Of a DNA stretch of 64,000 nt, positions 53,456-60,484 are shown piece by piece; position 1 is the stretch's first letter; the number at the start of each line of letters is the position of its first letter. The translations under genes were made by a program, and so were the position numbers. A model generated the notes under the pieces. It had not been told where the DNA came from and searched no databases. It was given only the letters and a program-made list of their open reading frames with translations. The stretch is from Candidatus Rifleibacteriota bacterium (GTDB lineage Bacteria; Muiribacteriota; Ozemobacteria; Ozemobacterales; Ozemobacteraceae), in the NCBI GenBank assembly GCA_905236675.1, contig CAJOND010000009.1, positions 1 through 64,000 on the forward strand, given 5' to 3'.

Positions 53456-53877
53456 AATAATTCTTTGTAAAGTATAGAATAATTATTGCAATAGATTGAA
53501 GAGAGAGGAGGGAGAGCCAAGCGAGGCTTGGCGTGGTGAGTGGTTGGTGGTTGGTGATGGGTGATGGGTGAAGAGATGGAGATAAGATAAGAGCAGGAGA
53601 GCGGAGAACTGATAACTGAAAGGTGGAGATGTCCTAAAGCCTCTCCTTGAGGAGAGGTGGCTGCTGAAAGTAGCCGGAGTGGTGACCTAATCAGAATGAA
53701 TCTTCGTTTAGGGTATATGGTGTTGGGGTTGAGAGTTGAGAATTGAGATTTTTTCCATGTAGGTAATGTTGTAAAAATCTTAGGAATCATTGATTGGAAC
53801 TCTGTTTGTAAATAGCTTAGAAAATTTTTCCTTGAAATTTGGAACTGTATAAATATATTCGGAGTCAGGAGAATCCT
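53456..53877. other. Repeat-rich intergenic region
   Basis: A stretch of G/T- and G/A-rich repeats between the small ATPase partner and cysE. It contains the heptamer array at 53535-53569, the palindrome GCCAAGC-GAG-GCTTGGC (53516-53532), a hairpin CCTCTCC-TTGA-GGAGAGG (53640-53657), and another short heptamer run near 53726-53748 (GGGTTGA, GAGTTGA, GAATTGA). An open frame on the minus strand here is encoded by the repeats and is not a gene. Confidence 0.65.
53535..53569. repeat. 7-nt tandem repeat array (GGTTGGT / GATGGGT type)
   Basis: Five heptamers: GGTGAGT, GGTTGGT twice, GATGGGT twice. It sits just after the GCCAAGC palindrome, the same pairing seen at 8474-8525. Confidence 0.85.
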
Positions 53878-54822
53878 ATGAATAAAAAACGTCTGAAAAG
53901 TGTAGCTGAAAGCATTTTAGTCTCTGTGACAAACCAGTCAGAGAAAGCTATACAACATTTTGACAGTAGTCCTCTTCCAGACAAGGACGTTTTATATGAC
54001 CTGATTCGCGATATCTTTGTAGTGCTTTACCCCGGTTATTTTGGTAGAGCGGGGATGTCCTTTGATTCTATTGAAATGCGTATTAGTTATCGTGTCGCTA
54101 AAATCTATGAGGTATTAAGACCTCAGGTTTATAGAGAGATGATACACGGCTGTCGAAAGGATCCTAAGAGCTGTAGCATTTGTGAAGAAGCCGCAGATGA
54201 ATTAGTATTGAACTTCCTTGAAACTATTCCTGCTATTCGGGATTGGTTGGATAAAGACGTTGAAGCGGCTTTTAAAAACGATCCTGCAGCTGGAAATTTT
54301 GACGAAATAATTTTTAGCTATCCTGGATTAGAAGCGATTTCTGTTCATCGTATAGCACATTTCTTTTACCAGAATGGTTTAAGAATTATCCCTAGGATAA
54401 TGTCAGAATGGGCTCATTCAAAAACTGGGGTAGACATACATCCCGGTGCTGTGATTGGACAAAGCTTCTTTATTGACCATGGAACTGGTGTGGTAATTGG
54501 AGAAACAACCATTATCGGTGATAACGTGACCATATATCAAGGAGTTACTCTAGGGGCTTTAAACTTCCCTAAAGATAAAGAGGGAAAAATCATTCGAAGT
54601 CAGAAACGACACCCGACTATATGCGATTCAACGGTAATCTATGCTGGAGCAACAATATTAGGTGGTGAAACTGTTATAGGAGAACATAGTGTTATTGGCG
54701 GTAATGTTTGGTTGACAGAGTCTGTTCCAGCAAATTCTCGTGTTGTCATTTGTGATACTGGATTAAAAGTTACTGACAGAGGCTCTCCCAAGGGAACAGA
54801 TTGCATAAGGGAACAGCAGTAA
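53878..54822 (+). CDS. cysE: Serine O-acetyltransferase (CysE/EpsC type)
   Basis: About 314 residues. An N-terminal helical domain leads to a left-handed hexapeptide beta-helix: GVDIHPGAVIGQSFFIDHGTGVVIGETTIIG (landmarks DIHPGA, IDHGTG, VVIGE), GVTLGALN and KRHPTI. It makes O-acetylserine for cysteine synthesis. A longer in-frame start at 53839 exists, but AGGAGA lies just before ATG 53878. The helical part is longer than in E. coli CysE, as in the larger bacterial serine acetyltransferases. Confidence 0.92.
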   Translation: MNKKRLKSVAESILVSVTNQSEKAIQHFDSSPLPDKDVLYDLIRDIFVVLYPGYFGRAGMSFDSIEMRISYRVAKIYEVLRPQVYREMIHGCRKDPKSCSICEEAADELVLNFLETIPAIRDWLDKDVEAAFKNDPAAGNFDEIIFSYPGLEAISVHRIAHFFYQNGLRIIPRIMSEWAHSKTGVDIHPGAVIGQSFFIDHGTGVVIGETTIIGDNVTIYQGVTLGALNFPKDKEGKIIRSQKRHPTICDSTVIYAGATILGGETVIGEHSVIGGNVWLTESVPANSRVVICDTGLKVTDRGSPKGTDCIREQQ

Positions 54823-54831
54823 TAAAAATCA

Positions 54832-54859
54832 TAAAATAAAAGTAGTAGTATTCCGATAA
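54832..54859 (+). promoter_or_regulatory. Sigma-28-like promoter of the lipoprotein/HEAT operon
   Basis: TAAAATAA, 12 bases, then TCCGATAA: one mismatch in the -10 to the FliA-type consensus GCCGATAA. Predicted start about 30 bp before the TTG at 54893. Confidence 0.5.
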
Positions 54860-54892
54860 GTTTTTTCGATTTATCTATAAAAGGTGTTATAC

Positions 54893-55231
54893 TTGAAAAA
54901 AAAGAAAATTGAAAAAATTATTCTATTTTTACTTGTGATTATCAGTGGTTTCTTAACAGGCTGTAGACAAGGCCCTGCTAAGGAACCACCCAAATACTAT
55001 GAACGCGAACTTGCAAGAATGAAAAAAGAGGAAGCTAAAAAGGAACATGAAAAATCATTCCCCAAATATATGCCTGACCGTTACCCATGGCGAGGAACCA
55101 AGGAAGAATCTCATTTGCAATGCGTTCCTTGTAGAATTAATATAGAAGATAAGTATTTATCTGCAAGAATTGAGTATTTGACTGATGTAGTGCATGGTAA
55201 ACGTAAATGCCGTATAAAATTTAGAGATTAG
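54893..55231 (+). CDS. Small lipoprotein
   Basis: About 112 residues: lipobox at FLTGC (about residue 24), a Lys/Glu-rich helix (ELARMKKEEAKKEHEK), and a C-terminal part with CVPC that might bind a metal or form a disulphide. I do not recognise a family. The start is a TTG preceded by AAAGG; a GTG at 54884 is in frame. It is one base from the next gene and likely anchors or partners the HEAT-repeat protein. Confidence 0.75.
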   Translation: MKKKKIEKIILFLLVIISGFLTGCRQGPAKEPPKYYERELARMKKEEAKKEHEKSFPKYMPDRYPWRGTKEESHLQCVPCRINIEDKYLSARIEYLTDVVHGKRKCRIKFRD

Positions 55232-55232
55232 A

Positions 55233-57374
55233 ATGAGGAAAAAAACAGAAAAAATAAAAGTAATAATTGCTTTTGTGTTTGCGATACTCTTTGCATCCGC
55301 AAACCTTTTTTCTGTTTTAGCCAAACCACCAGTTGACGATTTCCAAATTTCTGAAGAAGAAGAAGAAGAGGGTGAAGAGGGTGAAGAAGAAGAAAGTGAA
55401 GAGCAAAGAAAGGCTAGAGAAGCAGAGGAAAGAGCTAGAGAAGAAGCTCTTGTAAAAAGGACTAACCAGCTTATAGAGGAAGTTAAGAAACTAGCTAACG
55501 ATGATGATGCTGTAATTCAACTTCTGACTAAAGAAGAAAATAAAGAAGCAAGAACTAGAGATGCCTTTCTTGTTGAAAGATTGTTAGATGCTTTATTAAG
55601 AGGTAAAAAGCCTAATTACGAACTGATTAGTACAGTTGGGAAAGAACTTTGTAATTTACAGAAAGATTCTTCTAAAGGTTATTATGCACAAGCTCTTAAC
55701 TTTATGTACAAGAAAAAGCCAAATTATAAAGAGGCTTTGAAGCAGTTAGATAAAGCTAAAAAAGCCAAAAATCCTTATAAAGATGTTGGTTCCGCTTATA
55801 CTACCTGTCTTCTTAAATGTTATGGTCTGTATGCTATTATTGGTATAGTTGTATTATTAGTTTTATTAATTGCAATAATAGTAAATATTATTAAAAAGAA
55901 AAAAGCAAAAAAGTTAGAAGCTTCAAGCGATGCTCAAGAAGATGATAACATTGATTTACAAAAGCTTTTAGATGAAACAGAGCCAGGTTCTGAATCCCAA
56001 GAGAAAACAGTCGAAGAAAAGAATATTACAGATTCAGATAAAGTAAGCAATTCAACTGAAAATACAAATTCAGAAAATATTCAAAACATTGATAATGTTT
56101 CCAAAAATGCTATTAATTTGGCAACAGATAGTTCTTCTGTAGATAAGGTTATAAATGAAATATTTGATAACAGTAACTCAGAAGCCTCCAAAAAAGATAA
56201 AACTAAGAATATAGTCCAAAATCCACAATCTGATAACAAACCTGTTTCAACAAAAGAAGTTAAAGAAAAAACAGATGAAGTGGTGACTAATACATCTTCT
56301 TCCCCTGTTAAAAAAGTAGTTCGGGTAGTTAAAAAGGTTAGAGTTCGCAAAGATGCAAACGGAAACTCATATGTAGTTTCTGAAGATACTTCTACTCAAA
56401 ATGAAAATTCTAAAAACGAAGATACAAATTATTTGCCAGAAACGAATACCAATCTGGGAAAAGTAATGAATTTTTCAAGAACAGTAGACAAACCCTTACC
56501 TCCAGTAGATACTCAGCTTGATATTCTATGGGGTAATTTAAGTAGAAAAGCTATGCAAGGCCATATAGCCCAGTTCGCAAGAAAAAGTGATTCATTGTCT
56601 AGTTCATTAGGTTCCTCATTTTCAGGGGGAAATACCGAATCTTATAGTGGATATTCTCATGACAATAGAATATCTGATATAAGATTAGGCGATGTGTCTA
56701 TAGATTTGTCTGAAGAAGCCTTAAAAGATGATCTGGTTGGTAAACTGAAAATGCTTGCCATTACTGATGCAGAGCTTAGAGAATTATTTGCGATGAAAAA
56801 TCCAGCTCACATTCCTCATTTAATAGAATATATTATGACTAAGCCTGAACCGATGAGACTTGCTTTTATTGCAAAGGAACTTGGCAATTATTCTGATCCT
56901 GCAGTTGTAGATGCTTTATCTAGTCTTCTTTATCATGAAGACGAAAGGGTTGTTCTTGCTGCAATACAGGGATTAGAAGCAACTAAGCTCCCTGCAGCTG
57001 TCATTCCATTATGTCCATTTTTAAAAGCAGAAATACCATTATATGCACAGGCTGCAAGAACTGCCTTAAGTAAATTTGGAGCTGCTAAAATAATGCAGGC
57101 CCTTAAAGATTTGCCTTCTTTTACAGATTTAAAACTAAAAGAGGCTGGTATATTTGTACTTTCAAGAATGAAAGGTGAACCTGTTGAAAAGATTTTAAAA
57201 AGTCTTTTAAATGATGAATCTTCTAGTGTAAGAATTCAAACCATTCTTGCTATGTCATATCAGAAAAACCCAGTATACATTGATGCCTTAAGAGAATTTT
57301 ACAGAATAGCAAATGAATCAGAAAAATCTATGACCAGAAAAGCAATAGTCTATTTGAATGGCTTTAATAAGTAA
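55233..57374 (+). CDS. Membrane protein with acidic linker and HEAT repeats
   Basis: 713 residues. A signal peptide or first anchor (IIAFVFAILFASANLF) leads to an extremely Glu-rich stretch (about 40-55), a helical extracytoplasmic part, and a membrane helix (IIGIVVLLVLLIAIIVNII, about 198-217). A long disordered Ser/Asn/Lys/Glu cytoplasmic linker follows (220-500), and the C-terminal HEAT-type repeats begin near residue 500 (LIEYIMTKPEPMRLAFIAKEL, DALSSLLYHEDERVVLAAIQGL as separate repeats). HEAT repeats bind proteins. It follows the small lipoprotein and shares its sigma-28-like promoter. Confidence 0.75.
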   Translation: MRKKTEKIKVIIAFVFAILFASANLFSVLAKPPVDDFQISEEEEEEGEEGEEEESEEQRKAREAEERAREEALVKRTNQLIEEVKKLANDDDAVIQLLTKEENKEARTRDAFLVERLLDALLRGKKPNYELISTVGKELCNLQKDSSKGYYAQALNFMYKKKPNYKEALKQLDKAKKAKNPYKDVGSAYTTCLLKCYGLYAIIGIVVLLVLLIAIIVNIIKKKKAKKLEASSDAQEDDNIDLQKLLDETEPGSESQEKTVEEKNITDSDKVSNSTENTNSENIQNIDNVSKNAINLATDSSSVDKVINEIFDNSNSEASKKDKTKNIVQNPQSDNKPVSTKEVKEKTDEVVTNTSSSPVKKVVRVVKKVRVRKDANGNSYVVSEDTSTQNENSKNEDTNYLPETNTNLGKVMNFSRTVDKPLPPVDTQLDILWGNLSRKAMQGHIAQFARKSDSLSSSLGSSFSGGNTESYSGYSHDNRISDIRLGDVSIDLSEEALKDDLVGKLKMLAITDAELRELFAMKNPAHIPHLIEYIMTKPEPMRLAFIAKELGNYSDPAVVDALSSLLYHEDERVVLAAIQGLEATKLPAAVIPLCPFLKAEIPLYAQAARTALSKFGAAKIMQALKDLPSFTDLKLKEAGIFVLSRMKGEPVEKILKSLLNDESSSVRIQTILAMSYQKNPVYIDALREFYRIANESEKSMTRKAIVYLNGFNK

Positions 57375-57421
57375 TAATCTTTAAGAATATAGTCCAGGTT
57401 TCAAAAGAGAATTTTGTATTT

Positions 57422-60400
57422 TTATATTCTATTTTGAATTGTTATTACAAATAAGTCTTTATGCCAAGGTAAGAGATTAGCATTAGTTTTAATTGAATTA
57501 ATTATTAATTCAGCAGGGTTTTGAGCATCTGGTTTAATATTATCGGCAACAACTTTAGCAAATTGATTTTTATTGTATTCATTATTACTATTGTTCACTA
57601 AATCTTCAGCCCCGTGCGAGTAAATTATAAAAATTTTATGCCTTAATTGTATTTCATGTCTTCTATATGAATTATCTGATTTCGAGCCTAAACCTAATGA
57701 GGTAGAAGGAAGATTTACAAATTCCTGTGCATTACGTTTTACATCATATAGAATTGGGAAGGGTTGTCCTGTATTTGAACAAGTAATAATGTCATTTGTC
57801 GGGTCTAATATCCCTATAAAACAATTAACAATATAATTGTCTTTAAGATATGGAGCAAACAATAGATTTAGTTTGTTCATCATTGTTTCAGGATTATTGA
57901 TATACATTGGCATTAAAGTTATAAAGGAAGTTTTTAACATTGCCATCAAATGCAGAGATTTTACATCATTTCCACTAATATTTGCAGAGATGATAGCAAA
58001 TTTGCCCTGTTTCAACTCCAAACATTCATAATAATCACTTGCAACTATCCCTGATGTTATTTTAGCAGTATTAACAAGATAACTGCCACATCTTATTTTT
58101 GTTTCTATTGGGAAAAACAATTCATTTTTACTGCTTAAATTAAGTTGTTGTAATGTATTGGCAGTTTTATTAAATGCATTGGCTAAGATTCCAAATTCAT
58201 TTCCTGATTGAATTACTACTTGAGAATTATAATCTTTGTTAGATAATGATTTTACAGCTTTAATAATATCGGTAATTGGCATTATTATAACTTTTGATAA
58301 TATTCTTATCAAAGCTAAACCCATTATTAAAATAATAATAAAAATTAAAAGCAATGTATTAGCTTGTTTTTTGTATATTTTTAAAATATCTTTTTCTTTA
58401 AAAATCTTTAAAAGTAAATAATGTTTAAGGTAAGACCCTCTTAGGACGCTAACATAACAAACTTCTCCATTCAAGGTCATTTGGCGAGTGAAGGTTTTAC
58501 TATTATTTTCACTTTGTAATATTGTCGGTTTAAAAGTTTGATATTCCATTATACTCGGGAAACAAGTTGCATAAGGGTGAACAGATATTGCTCTTATATC
58601 TTCTTCCGGGAATACTCTATTTATTCTCTTGTTTCTTATTTTTATATCGTGGAATAAATTTGTTAAATATTCTCTCTCAAGATTATCAAGGTTTGTTATT
58701 GTTACATATGCATACCAGGCTTCTCCCAAAGGACCAGGTATTACATCTAAGTAACAGAGTAGTTTTTCACTTATGGCTTCAAGTTGGGTAAATCTTGAAA
58801 TATTGGTTTTGGCAGCGTTAAAAAGCCCCATTGAATGAGATTCAACAAGTGCTCCTACAATTAAGTCACTTTTAGTTTTTTTAGACATAACCTTAAGATT
58901 TTTTGATTGATTATAATATTCCATTGCAGAAGCTGCCGTGCTGGAAAAAACTTTTGTAAATGCCTTATGAGCTTCAGTTTTTTGGTCTTCTGTCGGGAAT
59001 AAAAAGGTATTCTTCCCTTCAAGATAAGCCATATGAATAGGTAAAAGGAGTGCGTTTCGATCTAACCAGCTAGTTAATACTTCCTGTTTTTCTGATTCAG
59101 TTTTGTCTTTGTGTCGTCTGACTTCAGAAGAAACAAGTGCACTGCTTAACAGAACCTTTGAATCAGATGAAACTAAATGTGCCCCATCTATGAAACACTC
59201 ATTGCAAAGTTGTTTAAAATAATCTACTATTTTGTCGGGTTCTTCATTATATTTACTTAGCTGTTCGTTTTGTTTTCTAAATGAAATCAGTTTGGAAGTC
59301 GTATACATTGAAAAACCGGAATCTATTTCAGATAGTCTTTTATAGTTTTCCTGTTCCTCAATGAACAACAATGAACTTTTTAATTCCGTTAAGTATTGGG
59401 AAGCTAATATTGCTCCAACTATTAATGGCATAATAAAACAAATTGCAAACAGCCAAATAATACGTTGTCTTAAATTCAAACCTTGATTTGGATTAGAAAC
59501 TAATGCCTGATAAGTAAGTTTGAAAAAATAAACGCTAGCTGTAATAAATAATAATCCTATAATTAAAAATATTCCCCAGCTAGGCTGGTTTATATCTGCA
59601 GATCCTATTAAAAGACAATGTTCCGTCAATCTTTTTACACACACAAGCTTGGAAAAACGCCTGAATCTATTTGTAGAATTCTGCTTGTAATAATTATATA
59701 TAAAATCTCTATTTATTGGACTATTTTCAAGATTACCAGGAAGTTGACTATTGTCTGAATCAACAAATCCATAATAGGTTTTGAAATCTTCCTTAGGTAT
59801 TCTTTTTGAAAGAGTTTCAGAAATTATTATTTTGTTTTTTAATTTATTATAATGAACGAATATTAATATTCCGCCAATTAACTGCGAATTGTTGTGTAAA
59901 TCCGAATTAAAATAACAAAGAGAATATCGGTCTGGATTTCCAAGTTCTAATGCTCTCCCTTTTTGAGCTCTAACTCTTCTTAATATTAATAGAGGTTCAG
60001 GTATTACTTTCCCTATATCTTCTGTTTTTTCTTCAGTAATACTTTCTTCATTTAATTCTAACGTAGCGAGTTTTAAAAATTGTTCGTGCTCCTTTTTAGC
60101 ACCATCTGTATTTAATATTTCCAATTTACCATTAAAAAGATAAACTTCTAACATTCCTTTGGGAAAACTATTGATAAAATTATTGATAAGGTCATTTAAC
60201 CTTGATTTTGAATTGCAGGGACTACCTTTCAAGTCTTTATAAAAATATGAAAATTTTTCTTGAAAGTATCTTTCTCTGTTGCATCCATAAGCAATATTTT
60301 CTAGTTCATTTTCTATTTCATTCAGTGAATTCGAATCTTTTCTATCGCAAACTTCAGAAATAAAGAGGTATGAGCTTAGCCAAAAAATAGTAGAAGGAAT

Positions 60401-60484
60401 AAGCCATACAAATATAATAATAAAAAACCATCTTAGAAGGTTTTTGTCCGATGTTCTTCTTATATCTGGGCTATAACTAGGCAT
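57422..60484 (-). CDS. SpoIIE-like receptor with degenerate PP2C domain
   Basis: 1020 residues in the same order as the cyclase receptors: membrane helix, extracytoplasmic region, helix pair (about 320-410), second extracytoplasmic region, helix (about 740-760), HAMP (PITDIIKAVKSLSNKDY), then a SpoIIE/PP2C-type domain (about 800-1020). Metal ligands have changed: the GGD of GGDYYD is ASD (Asp 817 kept), the Asp of ADVSG is Asn (SANISG, 835), the Asp of TDG is His (YSHGAED, 957), and the DD(x)T is KDLF. It may be a pseudophosphatase that binds rather than cuts. The 3' eight bases of the upstream gene overlap its start. Confidence 0.8.
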   Translation of the reverse strand: MPSYSPDIRRTSDKNLLRWFFIIIFVWLIPSTIFWLSSYLFISEVCDRKDSNSLNEIENELENIAYGCNRERYFQEKFSYFYKDLKGSPCNSKSRLNDLINNFINSFPKGMLEVYLFNGKLEILNTDGAKKEHEQFLKLATLELNEESITEEKTEDIGKVIPEPLLILRRVRAQKGRALELGNPDRYSLCYFNSDLHNNSQLIGGILIFVHYNKLKNKIIISETLSKRIPKEDFKTYYGFVDSDNSQLPGNLENSPINRDFIYNYYKQNSTNRFRRFSKLVCVKRLTEHCLLIGSADINQPSWGIFLIIGLLFITASVYFFKLTYQALVSNPNQGLNLRQRIIWLFAICFIMPLIVGAILASQYLTELKSSLLFIEEQENYKRLSEIDSGFSMYTTSKLISFRKQNEQLSKYNEEPDKIVDYFKQLCNECFIDGAHLVSSDSKVLLSSALVSSEVRRHKDKTESEKQEVLTSWLDRNALLLPIHMAYLEGKNTFLFPTEDQKTEAHKAFTKVFSSTAASAMEYYNQSKNLKVMSKKTKSDLIVGALVESHSMGLFNAAKTNISRFTQLEAISEKLLCYLDVIPGPLGEAWYAYVTITNLDNLEREYLTNLFHDIKIRNKRINRVFPEEDIRAISVHPYATCFPSIMEYQTFKPTILQSENNSKTFTRQMTLNGEVCYVSVLRGSYLKHYLLLKIFKEKDILKIYKKQANTLLLIFIIILIMGLALIRILSKVIIMPITDIIKAVKSLSNKDYNSQVVIQSGNEFGILANAFNKTANTLQQLNLSSKNELFFPIETKIRCGSYLVNTAKITSGIVASDYYECLELKQGKFAIISANISGNDVKSLHLMAMLKTSFITLMPMYINNPETMMNKLNLLFAPYLKDNYIVNCFIGILDPTNDIITCSNTGQPFPILYDVKRNAQEFVNLPSTSLGLGSKSDNSYRRHEIQLRHKIFIIYSHGAEDLVNNSNNEYNKNQFAKVVADNIKPDAQNPAELIINSIKTNANLLPWHKDLFVITIQNRI

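Noticed and set aside
53452-53790. A 112-codon minus-strand open frame rich in His, Pro and Thr
   Set aside because: It is encoded mostly by the heptamer repeats and the hairpin region, has no ribosome binding site and no family resemblance, so I treat it as a repeat artefact.
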